A stretch of DNA of 64,000 nucleotides from Wyeomyia smithii (GCF_029784165.1 NC_073696.1:247313971-247377970); one strand, 5' to 3'; positions 1 through 12,115 are shown, counted from the first letter of the stretch. Notes: generated from the sequence alone by a model not told the origin. Made by a program: numbers and translations.

Positions 1-26
1 AATGTGATTTCGATGTACTTTCTCAC

Positions 27-140
27 CTTGCTCAGTGCGGGACCCGCAGCGGCAGCGTACTCGTAATGAACCGGTGTGGCGTAGGTTGCGACTTTGAGGG
101 CAGAACTCGGGGCAACGTAGTTGATTTTGTGATACAGTGC
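27..140 (-). CDS. Internal exon of a cuticular-like protein (partial gene)
   Basis: Read on the minus strand this is a 114-bp block that stays open for 38 codons. It is bounded by a clean acceptor (pyrimidine-poor but ending TTGCAG, at 141-142) and a strong donor (AAG then GTGAG, GT at 26-25). Both ends are phase 0. The peptide is rich in Ala, Tyr, Val and Pro (for example YVAPSSALKVATYATPVHYEY), the low-complexity style of secreted insect cuticular proteins, although no chitin-binding R&R consensus is visible. The 5' neighbour is probably the exon at 34901-35067, which ends in phase 0 and has similar composition. The gene continues beyond the left edge. It could be an exon of an independent gene. 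Function is inferred from composition only. Confidence 0.55.
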
Positions 141-2700
141 CTGCAATGATACAACAGTGTTATTTTGATTTCGTTAGTGTATCATATAAATTATATTATC
201 ATGTATTATCGTCGAAATATTGTTTGTTTATCTGGCGTTTGGCGAAACACGGATTGGGTGCTTGTTATATTCATACCATGGAAAAGTGGGCTCAGCGCTG
301 GCTCAATTGAGAAATTATAATTAAACAAACCAATAATTAACCAATAGGTTGAATTTTAGTTCAAACCACCGGGTTCAGTTCAGATTTCATGCTGATTACT
401 GATTCACAGCACGCCATTCATAGTTTTGTATGAAGTACTTTTTTGTTAGGGGTTTTATCCAAAGATTGATTTCGCGCCAACTTTTTTGTGAAATAAAATT
501 GAGTGGTTGTTGAAAATTTTTCGAAGTAAAAAAAGAAGATTTTGGAGATGGTTTTTTTTCCTCAAGGTATCATTAGTTCCTTATAATCCATTCTCAGAAA
601 GATTTTATATACAATTGAAGGTTTTTCAGCTACAGTGCTTGAATAAAACTTATACCAAAATGCATATGCCCTTTTAGAACTTTACTCTTGAATCTAAAAA
701 ATTCTTCCACCCGCGGAAAAAGCTGAACTCAGTGGTAAAACCTTAGGGAATCGGTACATGGTAACAAGTTGTCTGAGCATGATTACGATGTATTTCTATT
801 TTCAGCTGGCGTAAAAATACACCCTCCTTTTACAGGCTTAAAAGTAAAAGCATTGAACTGCGGCAAATTTGCCGGAAGTACACTTGCTCAAATTTTTCCA
901 CACTCAATGACGATAAGTTGGTCGATTTGAAGCTCTCTTAGCGCAAAACCTCGTACGAATGGCTTAGCATCTCGTGCGTAAAGGCAAACAAAACGTACTT
1001 CCCAGAGCTAGAACGAGTCCCCAAGTGCTTTCTGGCAGGCAGGCAGGCAGGCAAGCAGCGCAAATGATGCCAAATCCGACGTATTTTATATCAATCCCCG
1101 AGCAAATCAAGGAAAAATCGTACCAAATCCTCCGGGGGGAGGGGAACAAGTCATCCACCGCTTCCGCCACCACGGGAAATCAAACGTCTCACACCGTGTG
1201 TAATCACATTCAATTCGCTGCCGAACTCAGAAGGCATGAACGCACAAACGAAGCCGACTGTGTACGACGTGAATTTAGAAAGGGAGCTTTTCCGCCACGC
1301 CACCCAATTCCGGTCCCAACAGTCGGCGAAACGGTAGATGATTTTGAGGCTGTCGTAATGAAGGCAAAGCCCTCTTCTAACTGTCGGATAGGACATGGTG
1401 TTAGAGCACACAACAACCTGCACCAATTTGCGTTTGTTCAATTATTTTCGCGCGAACTTGAGCACGTAATTTTACACCTTTCCCACCTGTTTTTCTCCTG
1501 GCTAAGTGCTACTGCTGCTAACACACACACACAACACAAGATCAAGTCAGCTGCTGCCTTCGCAACGGGGTGACAAGTATGTCGATGAATATTTGCCGAG
1601 AAGGGAGTGTGCAAACTGGTGCCCTATCGTAACAGGACACCCGCAGTTTGCCGGGCTTAGAAGGTGGGAGCAGTAACGCTGGAAGGTAAGAAATGACGTT
1701 CCACGGTACGTACCTGGAGAGAAGCTTGCGTTGACGTCCCAGCCAAGACAACCGGTAAACACTAGTGCAACAATTTATGGGGCTCGAGGCGAAAGTGTTG
1801 CATGGACCATTTGCATCGTTCAAGCAGGTGTGAACGTCTCACGTGCTTTACATGCTTGACAAAATTGTTGTGCTCGAGAGGAGCGAGACGAGACGAGTGG
1901 AACGATTCGTACCATTCATGAGGGTGTTAAAGAGAATGCGATCAGTTGGTTGGATCTGCTGTGTGAAACGATTAGTGCTTGGGATATGGAAAAGATTTCT
2001 CGAAAGACTGTCCCACACCGAGTTGGCTTGTTTTCTTTTATTATAGGGCAATAAAAGTCACTACATTGTGGAAAAAAAATCAAAATTACATTTGAAGATT
2101 GTTCTTTTATGATAGCTAACCTAGAACTACAATTAATTAGACTAATTAATGTAAATCAAGAACACAGTATTGCGTTTAATACCATCAAAAGACATGACAA
2201 TCAGTGAACGACATCGACATCGATATTTTAAAATTCATTTCGGCATGCAGCCGGAAGATTCGAAGATAGAAGGAAAGCTCCAGTAAGTTGCTTCTATATT
2301 ATTTTTATATTCGTGTGTTAGTAATTCTAAAGTTTGTATAATAGATAAAATGTGAAAATTTGCCGCCGAAACTTCACTTTTTCAACTGGTTTGGGTGCTA
2401 CCAGTACTGCTGGTCAAGTTTGAATGACATGGGAGGTTCTAATATGCAGTTTATAAACTAATATTCATGTTATAAAATCCGAAATTTAATAGTGAAGTAA
2501 AATATAATGGTAAAATCTCAATTGCCTCCGTTAAACATAGAATTTGAATTGTGTAGTGCTAAAATCATGGGTTGTGAAAAATCCAATTGATAGAAATAGA
2601 ATTTAAAACTCGTTGATAGAATTTCAAAAGAATGTTTTCATCATCTCACGTCAAAATTAGATCAACTCATTTTACGATCAGAAAAAAAAAAGGTTCATTT
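141..2700. other. Intron-like DNA without a supported gene
   Basis: AT-rich sequence with a more GC-rich island at about 960-1830. A short (GGCA)n microsatellite lies at 1034-1053. A 199-codon open frame at 974-1573 on the plus strand starts with GTG, runs through the microsatellite and resembles no family I know, so I do not call it. Around 2236-2290 a short open stretch ends in a good donor-like CAGTAAGT, but no matching exon is visible. Confidence 0.5.
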
Positions 2701-2723
2701 AGATAAAATTCACATTATTTAGG

Positions 2724-2768
2724 CATGCGTAAATCATTGGTTCTGTGAACTATAAAGGCAGCCTGCTT
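2724..2768 (+). repeat. Short dispersed repeat, copy 1
   Basis: This 45-bp stretch begins CATGCGTAAAT and ends GTGAACTATAAAGGCAGCCT. It recurs in the same orientation at 7888-7931 with a few differences. The two copies lie in otherwise unlike surroundings, so this is probably the remnant of a dispersed element. A protein-like open stretch rich in Ala and Thr follows at 2905-3010 but ends without a recognisable domain. Confidence 0.4.
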
Positions 2769-3014
2769 TGATTGTTGTATTTTTTTATGACAACATGTGA
2801 CATGTTTGTTATATTGTTGTATTCGAGAGTGATCAATGACGCTTATGAAATAATTGGCTGGAAATGAAGTAATGACACTGAAAAGATTCAAAATGACACA
2901 CAGGCATTTATTCCACTGGAGGAAGCACCGGCCAATGAACCTGCCACTGATGCTGCCGCTACCGCACAAAGGCAGTTTTTTACTGGAGAAAGTGCTACTA
3001 CACCATTACTGGTA

Positions 3015-3941
3015 CCGTAAACTGGGGTGACTTTGATCACCGGGGTGACTTTGATCACTGTACCTCTTTTTTCAAAATGTGGTAAAAAAGCGCTCGTAGT
3101 TGTTGGGACTTGTCGTAATCTTCACTGAATGCGTGGATATATGTTCGCATTACTCATGCATTTCCTGCTATTTCAAGAGTGTTTTTCTTGCTAAAATATT
3201 AATTGAAAATAAAGTGTATTTTTGGCGATTTTTGTTGCATACAAACAATCGGTTCAAGCAGATTCAAAACAACAAGTTGCAATACGTAAAGTTTTTTGAT
3301 TTTGTTCCTAGATTAGTTCTTAAGATGAACAAATATTATAACAATACATTCTATTGTTATTTTTGCAAGTTTTTACTTAAAGGCAATGTTGAGTCCCAAT
3401 ATTCTCCACAGCGTATTACATATTTCTTCTTAACAAAAACCTAAGACGTGAAGTAACATGCAAATTTGGCCAATTTCATAAGTCATATTCCTCGTGGACT
3501 AGTTTTTGATGATTTTAGATCACCTTCTCTCTCAGTGGATAACAATTCATATATTTTCTGAAAAATTTGTATGAATCTTGTACATTCGCAATTATAAACT
3601 GTTCACGTAGAATGTGAATGGCCCCCAAATTGCTTTCCATATTTATAAACTCGTTTAAGCCGTTTAAGACTGTTCAATTCAGTGAAAGTAGCAAAGTGTT
3701 ACACCAAATTCATCAAAATAATGAAGTGGTCAAAGTCACCCCGGAATGATGATTGGTGTAAAATTTTTAGAGCATATTTAAAAACAGCAAAAATGTTGTT
3801 AAACTTTTGAAGTAGTGACTGAATCTTTTTCAAAGCATGCCAGTACTCATTTTAAAAATATCGAATAATATTGTTTTCAGTATATTCTGAAAATATTTGA
3901 GATACAATCAAAAAAGTGATCAAAGTCACCCCAGTTTACGG
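3015..3941. mobile_element. TA-flanked terminal-inverted-repeat element (MITE-like)
   Basis: Near-perfect inverted termini beginning CCGTAAACTGGGGTGAC lie at 3015-3039 and 3917-3941. A TA dinucleotide flanks each end (3013-3014 and 3942-3943), which fits the TA duplication of Tc1/mariner-type elements. The 17-bp motif GGGGTGACTTTGATCAC occurs twice at the left end (3024-3040 and 3042-3058) and twice in inverse orientation at the right (about 3726-3742 with one change, and 3916-3932), so it is probably a transposase-binding repeat. The interior is AT-rich with no transposase. A 114-codon open frame at 3100-3444 lacks any recognisable motif. Confidence 0.75.
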
Positions 3942-3945
3942 TACC

Positions 3946-5440
3946 CGGAAATATTACCATTTCAATAGAATATTCAATTGTTCCTCAAAATTGGTCCAAT
4001 TCAATATCGGATAGAATACTAATCGCATCGCTGTTTTATCTTCGACTGTGGAAATAAGGCAACTTTGCTCACCTATTTGGCTTATCAAACTGCGTATTTT
4101 TCACAGGGTGAGGAATTTTTTAGACTCAAGAATAATTTTCTAAAAAGGTGTATGCATCTTGGCACAGGTTATTATTTCAAAGCATTCAAAGCATCGTAGA
4201 CCTTTGATTGGACAGAAATGCTGACTGAGAGAGAATTATAGAGATCACATTTAACCTTGCAAAAAAGTATACACGCTGAATAAAACAAAAATGTTCAGAT
4301 TCAAAATGGCACACCGTCATTTATTTTACAAATTTCTAAATGAACACTAAATTTTGATTCACAAAAAAAGAGAGGTCATTTTTTCTTACACTTTTTTTTG
4401 AAGAAATCTGAAGTTAAAACAACATTTTTGGTAAAAAGTCCAGGCATTTTCATTGAAGTAAAAGTTTTAGAAATAATTATCAATTCCGTAATTTTTTAAA
4501 ATAATCATGTTTTAATGATGTTGAATGATTTGAAAAATTTATTCTAAATCGAAAAGATCATGATGATTTACTTCATTAATAACTTCCTTTTCAAGTTATT
4601 AAGATTTTGGGTCAGGGAAATTAGAAAATATACAATAAATCATACATCAAATCTAAAAAGCATTAGATGCTCTCATCAAATTTATTTTTACTTGAAACCT
4701 AATATTATTCCAAAGCTTCTGATAAGAAGACCAGAAAGGAAAGTAAAAAAGAAAATAAATTTTTACTTAAATGTTAAATATTACACAATTTTACTAATTT
4801 CTATTATGTAGAAAACAATTAGATTCCAGTAATGCAGAATGATTTAAATAGTTATTTCAAATAATAAAGTTCCTAGCAGTAGATTTTATAAATACATCTG
4901 TTTCTGAGATGTTTCAAACTCAAGTTTGAAAGTTTGCAGTTTTCCTTAAAAATACGTTTTTTGTGAGTTACTTCTGGTTCCCTAGCAGCAACCAGAACTT
5001 TATAGCAAAGTAAAGTAAATATACCACATTTCAATCTTTGACTGCAAGAACATTAGATGAATTAATCAAAAACTATCACTATCGCTGCTGCTACCGCTGC
5101 TACACAGTTAGAGCCATCCTAGTGGCCATCCGCTAATATACTGATTGGTATGAGCAGAGACAGCCTTTTATGTAGCCCAAAGAGTGCATTCGCGGTTTAC
5201 TAGCTATATAATTCTCTCGACCGTATTAGGGAAAGGAAACATTAAGTGACCTCACAGAGGTCGAAATATGCGTTCCAACAAATTTTGGCAATTTTCAATT
5301 GAACAATGGTTCAAATAATCAAATTACAATTTTCTGCATTTAGGTGGGATGGGTGAATAATTACTCAATCGTTTGTTGAAAGAACGAAGTTCATCCATTG
5401 AAAAATTCGACAATTAATAAGCATTTAAAAACGGGATAAA
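3946..5440. other. AT-rich sequence, no gene seen
   Basis: Very AT-rich DNA with poly-A and poly-T runs. The stretch AGATTCAAAATGGCACACCG near 4297 resembles AGATTCAAAATGACACACAG near 2884, so diverged repeat copies are present. A short CTGCTGCTACCGCTGCTAC stretch lies at about 5082-5100. I see no coding region. Confidence 0.5.
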
Positions 5441-5444
5441 TTTC

Positions 5445-5525
5445 GTTCCCTCTTTCTTTTTTAGATTTTCAATTCACATCCCTATATCGCTGAACTTCCA
5501 GAGAGACGTAGCTCTACGACAAAAT
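5445..5525 (+). repeat. Diverged tip of a GACGTAG...CTACGTC repeat family
   Basis: The sequence TTTTCAATTCACATCCCTA followed by GACGTAGCTCTACGAC (5505-5520) closely parallels 31470-31518, where a similar line precedes ACGTAGTTCTACGT. The near-palindrome is the shared terminus of several longer elements in this window (10850, 12988, 37050, 38798, 39412 and 41208). Only the tip is recognisable here. Confidence 0.4.
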
Positions 5526-6292
5526 AATACATGAAATTCTGTGCATTTCGAAAGCAATCTCAAACTAATCCACAAGAAATGCATTACTCTACCTGTTAAC
5601 GGTGGGATTCTACAAACGATTCGAGAAACAATATATTGAAACTTATTCCATTAAAAATTTTACGACTGAGGAAAATTTGAAAGATCGGACTGGAAACTTT
5701 TCATAAGGGAGGAAAGCTGGACAAGCGATAGAGCTGCCGCTTTGATAATAGACCACTTTTATATTAGCAACTCACGCTGCTGGTGACCCGAGGTCATCAA
5801 AAAGTATAATTTTATGTCTAAGTGATTGAAAGTAATGGAAAAATGAGAAAATCATTTTAGGTAGTTCATTTTGATGGACCACTCGAGCACCAAGCATTTA
5901 AACAGTTTTTTAAAAGTTGTATTTCTCTCGTTTCAAAGGAATAACAGAGCTTTCGTTTGAAGTGGCCGACATGCGACCAGACCAAAAGAAGCGTCTTTTT
6001 TTTTAATTGAGTTATCAGCACCAGTGGATGTAATTCATCACAGTTGATTATGATATTATAATTGGAATTCTGTGTAGCAGCTTGCAGTAATCTTACGGGG
6101 TGGGTAAGCTTTAAAAGGCAAATACTCAGAATAATATTTTCGGTACATGGTTAGATTTGGCTGCACGCCGACCAAGTAGAAAAAAATGGCTAGCATCTTG
6201 GATCTTGTCGCCATCTTGAATTTTATCGGGAATACGTGTTGGAGCTTCGAACAGATCGACCAATTTGCTAACCTAAAGTAGCTTTTCAATTT
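5526..6292. other. AT-rich sequence, no gene seen
   Basis: No coding region, RNA gene or inverted-repeat element could be recognised between the repeat tip at 5505-5520 and the MITE that begins at 6295. Confidence 0.45.
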
Positions 6293-6294
6293 TA

Positions 6295-7602
6295 GGGGAA
6301 CTGCTCCATTATCCATCTCATTAAGCCGATATTCACGAAGAATACACGGATTAAATACAAATTTTTTACGAAATCATTGAACAAATAAACTAAATATGCT
6401 AACGTGCTATTATGGAATCGTTCTGCATTGTATGTTTAGTAAAATCAGATAGATTTATTCTGAATTTTGTAAAACAAACCATTTTTCACAACGCTTCCAT
6501 TATTCATCTCACGACGCCCCCATATTCATCACACTGTTAATCATGAATGAATCACATTATTATGAATGAACGTAGCCGCAGCCCGTCGTTGTAGGTTACC
6601 TAGATATCCGCTGTAGTTGTTTGCGTGCAAAATTGGTAACCTAGGTAACCACTACAGTACTATAGATTTATGTCAATTATGTCGCAATAATTCAACATTT
6701 TCAGTATAATTTTTTTTCGTATTAACAGAAATTGAATTGAGCGGGGGCCTAGTGTGGTTGGTAACGTCTCCGCCAACCACGCTCGACGCCTGGGTTCGAA
6801 TCCCACCGCCGACATAGGTGTCGATGGTTGTGAGGTGGCGTGATCCACTCACAACCAACCCAACTGGTCTAGATTCAATCCTAGCCGACACCGGGAGATT
6901 TTCTGAGGCTCTCTGGGATCATTTTCTGAGGGATTCTCTGGGATCACGCCTTCCATCGCATGAGGAAGTAAAGCCGTTGGCGCCGGTCCGTTAATAAACG
7001 GGTCGTGAGTTAGGGACCTGGGTGTGGAGTCGCCTCCCTGGGCGTCGGTAATTGGCCACAACGGTGGCGGAAATAGACCGACGGAAAATAAGCGAGAATA
7101 AAAAAAAAAAAAAGAAATTGAATTGGCAACTTTTGATTTTATTCAACGCAGTGAAAACAGATGAAAATATATACAGTTGAAATTTAGGAATTGTAGAAAC
7201 TCATCTCATATATTTCTGCTAATTCAAGCTGGTTTTTGGAAATTTGAGGTGAACATTTCAAAGATTAAAGTATTCTTAGTGTAGTGAGTGATTTTGTTTA
7301 GTGATGAACGAGTCCCGTTATAGCCGTATAGAGCAATGCGCGGATTTTGTTTTCTGATGTAGGTGATTGAATTAAATGAGTTTCCGAGTATAGATGCCCG
7401 ACTATAATATCAAATCTAGTCCTTTTAAGTGAGTTTTTGAGGATTATACTTTATGAGGAATCTAAAGTGAACTAAGAAGAGTCCATTCCATGGATTATCA
7501 GGTTGGTTAAGTTAGAAAATATGCTTTTTCCTGTTTCCGATTGTGTTTTCATGTTGTATGAACTGAATATATGGGCTGAGATAAATAATGGAGCAGTTCC
7601 CC
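6295..7602. mobile_element. TA-flanked MITE with a nested SINE
   Basis: The termini are inverted copies starting GGGGAACTGCTCCATTAT and continuing towards ATCTCA. They lie at 6295-6320 and about 7577-7602, with TA on both outer sides (6293-6294 and 7603-7604). The motif TCCATTATTCATCTCA recurs internally near 6497. A smaller inverted repeat (GTAGGTTACCTAG against CTAGGTAACC, about 6590-6650) lies within. No transposase is present. A 373-bp SINE (6740-7112) with its own target duplication sits inside, so the MITE came first. The smaller MITE at 23435-23675 has closely related ends. Confidence 0.8.
6740..7112 (+). mobile_element. tRNA-derived SINE, copy 1
   Basis: The head holds an A-box-like TAGTGTGGTTGG (about 6750) and a perfect B-box core GGTTCGAATCC about 30 bases later. 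This is a tRNA-derived RNA polymerase III promoter rather than a functional tRNA, because no acceptor stem closes around it. The body is unrelated to tRNA and ends in an A-rich tail (about 7098-7113). Direct repeats of AGAAATTGAATTG at 6727-6739 and 7113-7125 are the target duplication. A second copy lies at 26615-26962 on the minus strand. It would depend on a LINE for mobility. The family name is not assigned; mosquito SINEs such as Feilai are built in the same general way. Confidence 0.88.
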
Positions 7603-7604
7603 TA

Positions 7605-8167
7605 AAACAGCAATTTGATTCTAATTTTTTTACAGTGTAATTTTTTTTGTGGATTGACAAAATTATTATCTGCAACTTTCTGGATTTTGCACTAATTTAA
7701 ATAAAACTTTGGGACTATTTTCTGCGCCGAGTGTCATCAATGGAGTTAAGATCAATCGCCTCAGATCCGCTGACATTTTTCGTTAGTTCAGTTAATTGTA
7801 AGTTGTTCTAATTGAAATAGGCCATCTCATGGTAGAAGTTCTACGATCGACAAAATGGTAGGCACTTTTAAAAAAACTCACACTCAACATGCGTAAATAG
7901 TTATTTATGTGAACTAGAAAGGCAGCCTGCTACATGTGATATGAGTAGTAAGAATGCTACATGTCACTCTATGAATTTTGGAAGTGGATTTCAAATTTGT
8001 CCGCTGAAACGACAACACTGCTTTTCTGAGTGCACAATCAATCCTCCATCGGCTCGTGCGATAGTGAAAATGAACACTGAAACGCTACTTCTAAAGATGA
8101 GTAAAGTGCACAAGCATCAGGCGGTTTAAAAATGATCATTTCATTACTTGCAAAAATTACCTATATT
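7605..8167. other. No gene seen; contains a dispersed repeat copy
   Basis: AT-rich sequence. Positions 7888-7931 are the second copy of the 45-bp dispersed repeat also found at 2724-2768. A 62-codon open frame at 7941-8129 directly follows that repeat and has no recognisable features. Confidence 0.45.
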
Positions 8168-8538
8168 CAGGGTGGCGAAAAAATTCCAAAATCCAATTTC
8201 CTGATATTCCCTGAAATATAACATGAATTTCCCTGATATTTTTCAGTATTCGGCACAAAAAAAGTGCAACGTAGACGAATGCAACTCTAAAATCTCAATG
8301 GAAAAGGAGCTCGATTAGATATAAAACTGAACGTTAGCGGTCCTGAATTAGCCTTTCAAGTTTTTTTTTTTTCTTCATATATACACCTTTCAAGTTAAAA
8401 AATAAGTTTTTGCGCTAAAGAGCCGTTCAAAAAGAACAACGTGTCGATTAAACAAATTTCTCAGATTTCCCTGATCGAAAAAATGAAATCTCTGACATTC
8501 CCTGATTTTCCAGGTTTTTCCAGGTTTTCGACATCCTG
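8168..8538. mobile_element. hAT-like MITE with reiterated CCCTGATATT motifs
   Basis: The left end is CAGGGTGGCGAAAAAATTCC. The right end, read inversely, is CAGGATGTCGAAAACCTGG, giving imperfect inverted termini that start with CAGG as in hAT-type elements. Inside both ends short pieces such as TTCCCTGATATTCCCTG (left) and ACATTCCCTGATTTTCC (right) repeat in inverted arrangement, as expected for subterminal transposase-binding sites. I could not find a convincing 8-bp target duplication. No transposase is encoded. Confidence 0.65.
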
Positions 8539-9248
8539 TTTATTGGAAGTGACAATCAAAAGTAGCAGTAAAGGAGGAAAAATCGACTTTTTTGCATTGT
8601 TGAGATACTTATACACTCAGAAATGTTGTGCCGAAAGGATTTTTCGATATCTGATCGCGTTCAAAAGTAACAACCAAAAGTATGAGGTTACCTAGGGAGT
8701 ATTAACGGAGGCGTTTTATGTTGCTCTGTTCAAGCATAACAGGCAAATTTCCTGACTACTGAGTCGGACCCAAATTCACAAATATATTTACACCGTTATA
8801 TTCAAACTCACACATACATACAAAGAAGCAGTAGAATAATAAATACCGTTATTTGGTCAACAGATCCTAAATCAAAACATAACGGTAAATGTATTGTAAA
8901 CTTTGCCAGCTATTCAGCAGTTAGTTTGTTTAACGACGGATATACGTTTATTTTAAAAATGGTGGAATTGTTGGGTATGTGGATTGGACCGAACAGCCAT
9001 GCGTTATATTTGCAATTTTGGAAAAAGATTTTAGAAAGCAGAAGTGAAAAAATACAGAATCAGTGAAACACATCGGCAAATGATTGCTGCAGCCAGAAAA
9101 AAGTGCTGAGGGAGAAGTGTATGGAGGAGGTAGAGCTGATTAAAATTTAACCGGTTTTTATTAAGCATTGAATTTGCTACAAATGCATGAAAGCTTGTAT
9201 GCATGGCTGATTGGAAAAACAGTGCTGCTGTTTCCACTAAAAATACTC
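8539..9248. other. No gene seen
   Basis: AT-rich sequence with short open frames only and no recognisable repeat ends. Confidence 0.45.
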
Positions 9249-9317
9249 AGAGAGGGAGAGAGAAAGAGTGTGAGAGGGAGAGGGAGAGAGAGAGAGAAAT
9301 AGAGAGAGAGAGAGATA
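9249..9317 (+). repeat. (GA)n-type microsatellite
   Basis: Imperfect AG/GA tract with occasional GGG and AAA interruptions. The open frames crossing it on the minus strand are low-complexity artefacts. Confidence 0.9.
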
Positions 9318-10355
9318 GGCGATGAAAAACTGCCTATTTGGCAACTGGGTTTCACATGTCAGAGCAGCCAGCCCAAGTAACAATATCAGTTTTACGATGC
9401 ACTTGAAGAAGTTTTGATTGCTTGTCCTTTAAAACAGTGTATAAATCTTATTATTCTCACAAACTGCTACAAATCAGTCGTAGAATTCTCATAAGATCGA
9501 GGAGGCCCATACTAGAGAAGGTGCTCGAGAATAGTTCCTAAAGTTCGCTTAAAACTCTATATTTTTATCGATATGTACTCATAATAGCATTTAAGAGTTA
9601 CTCACAGCCATGAAAAAACTATAACAAATTTCGAGAGTTTTGAAAATTAGGTTCGCGATCCTTCTTTTTAGCTTATTTCGCTTGGAACAGGATCTATTTA
9701 TTATTCACATAGAGCAATTTATGAAACAAACCCCATCGATCTATGCCTTCTCCAAAATGAATGTCATCGTAGTCGTTAAATAAAATAGGTATGAAAATCG
9801 TCACGTATTTTCAACTTCATATATAAGAATTTTTGATTGCCGAGTTCAGTTTATACGTGTTATGAGGCAAAAAAGTTTGTAATTTTCAACGCGCCACGAT
9901 ATTACTGCCAAATAAATAATTTATTTAGAAAATAAGAAAAATATCGGAATTTTCATTAAGTTCAGGTTTGCTGGACTATGGAAAATTTTACTAAACTTTG
10001 TGTTCATCATGGTCAACATACACTACTAAACTGCCAGAACTATTAGTAGCATTGAGAATCACGCTCTTTTATTATCGTTTAATTACAAATGGCTATTATT
10101 TTGACGGAGTCAATCACAGTCTGTTCGCCATATTTGTCGATGGTTTTATATTAATCCCTCATAAGACGGCTTCTAACTAAAACTTCTTGTGCAAGACTGA
10201 TAGAATTTTTTTAGTATCTCGATAAGCTGGCATTCACTTATTGCATTCTCGGAGTAGAATACTTGCGCTTGAATAAAACTTGTTCGAACTTTTCGAGACA
10301 AACAAATTTTATTTGGGATAGCTCCCTCTCCCGTTTGACAGCTGTTTGTTTACAG
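9318..10355. other. No gene seen
   Basis: AT-rich sequence. A 60-codon plus-strand open frame at 9998-10180 has no recognisable motif and is expected by chance. Confidence 0.45.
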
Positions 10356-11396
10356 TCCAGCATCGAGCTGATTATGAGCTCCAACGGATGAAGATATGGC
10401 CTGATACTGAAGTAGGGATACCATCCGTCCTGATTTAGCAGGACATGTCCTGATTTATTTTTTATATTTTAGCATTTGTCCTGATTTTCTTGAGATATTT
10501 ACCTTTGGTGTGTGGCAATGAGCAGAGTTTTCAAAAATTGCTCAATAAGTGTTTTCGATTCAAGGTCACAACGCTCACTGCGATCGAAATTTTTCATTGG
10601 TTGAATCTCACTAGAGTAATAAGACGAATCTCTCACGCGTTCCTGTAGGAGCCTATGACCACTGCTACCATTAGTTAGATATATTGTGGTATAATCTCTC
10701 ACGCGTTGACCGTTACCATTAAACATCTGGCATTTGTCAGGTTAAAGTTGTAACAGTTACGTGTGTTGAATTTTTAAAGTATCTACTAATTCGTAATAAT
10801 TCAAAGTGGTTTGATGAAAGCGGATCGTCAGAGATACACTCAGATTTTTGACGTTGGACTAACGTCTATATTGAAGTTAGGCACCTGAATTTGAAAATCT
10901 AGTAATTCAACCGGGGAAAACCAGGGAAAAGTGGTCAGGTTTTGAGCGCTTATATATCAGTCATTTCTTTTCAGAATTTCGAGGTTTTGGCATCAACCGA
11001 TCAGAAATTCTTTTACGGTTGAATTTATGTATCAAAAATAACCTATTGTTCGAGATACACTATTGAAAAATTGATAAATCACATCGATTGTCTAAATCAT
11101 ACCGAGCAACCAATCACCACCTCTCTTCACAAGCACAGTCGACACTAACGGATACAACCGATCTGACTTTGTAAACAGTCTCACAGCTTTCAACCAATAA
11201 CGAGCTCGCTTTCGGTAGCTGCAACAGGTGTTTCAACACCGTTTTAAAATGCTTCTTTTATCATTACCACTGAACAGATTCTAAACACCAATGGCTTGAT
11301 TTATAGGGGAAATATTGCACAAGATTGTCATATAATAATTTAAATATGTTTTCGATACTAAACTAGTTAAAAGTTGTGTTAAAAGTCGTGCACATT

Positions 11397-11490
11397 CAAC
11401 CAATCACAAGCTCGCTTCTTGTTTGCTCGCGGATGGATTTTTGCTTTGGGCTATATAATAGCCTGTGTCGTCTCATAGCAGTCATCAGTT
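11397..11490 (+). promoter_or_regulatory. Candidate RNA polymerase II core promoter
   Basis: TATATAATA (11452-11460) is followed by an insect initiator-type TCAGTT with the A at 11487, a spacing of about 30-35 bases as expected. Upstream, CAACCAATCACAAGCTCGCTT (11397-11417) contains a CCAAT box, and a diverged copy of the same line (CAACCAATAACGAGCTCGCTT) lies near 11191-11211. The downstream DNA is GC-richer (CAG/CGG repeats to about 11640) but has no convincing coding frame. It may drive a non-coding or lost transcript of the surrounding element. CCAAT plus TATA architecture also recalls replication-dependent histone promoters, but no histone frame follows. Confidence 0.4.
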
Positions 11491-11739
11491 AACATGTGAA
11501 AGGCCACCAGGCCGGTCTTGTATAATCAGCAGCGGTGGCTGATTCCAGCGGCCAAACTGAGCTGCAGCAGAACCAGAGCGGTGGTATCAGGCAGCAGCGG
11601 CGGAGGTAGTGGGAAGCTGCATTTCTTCATTCAGTTCGGTGCTCCTTCGATCTGAGTTGGACCCCACCAGCGGTAATCCAATTCAGATATCGTTGGGTGA
11701 AAACGTTGGGTGTGTGTGCAGTGTGCACATATAGCGTAT

Positions 11740-12115
11740 GTACATCTGTATTGCTATGACATTTGCGATGATAGGGATGGTGCTGTTGCGTGTGTATGGC
11801 TAGCTAAAGCGTGTGTAAGACACTAGCATGTGTAGCATATTATGGCTATTGCGTGTATATCTTCAGCGTGTGTACGGATAGTTATAGCTTGTGTGTGGAT
11901 AGCTGCTGCGTGTGTAATGATTAGTTATAGCGTATGTATGGATAGTAATAGCACATGGTTGGATAGCTTATGCGTGTGTATAGATAGTTGTATCGGATGT
12001 ATGGAAAGGAATAGCGTGTGTATGGATAGCTATAGCTACAGCGTGTGTATAAATAGTTTTAACGCGTGTTTAGATAGTTATAGCATGTGTGTGAATAACT
12101 ATAGCGGGTGTTTAT
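11740..12115 (+). repeat. Degenerate minisatellite
   Basis: Successive units of the general form GATAGCTATAGCGTGTGTAT, about 21-30 bases with much variation in spacing. The 104-codon frame 11842-12156 merely translates these units (repeated Cys-Met-Asp-Ser) and is not a gene. Confidence 0.8.

Noticed and set aside
974..1573. 199-codon plus-strand open frame
   Set aside because: Starts with GTG, passes through a GGCA microsatellite, overlaps two minus-strand frames and has no recognisable domain.
6750..6805. tRNA gene
   Set aside because: A- and B-box are present but no acceptor stem or cloverleaf closes; followed by a SINE body and A tail with target duplication.
11440..11700. Histone gene suggested by the CCAAT/TATA promoter
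   Set aside because: No histone reading frame follows and no stem-loop 3' end is visible.
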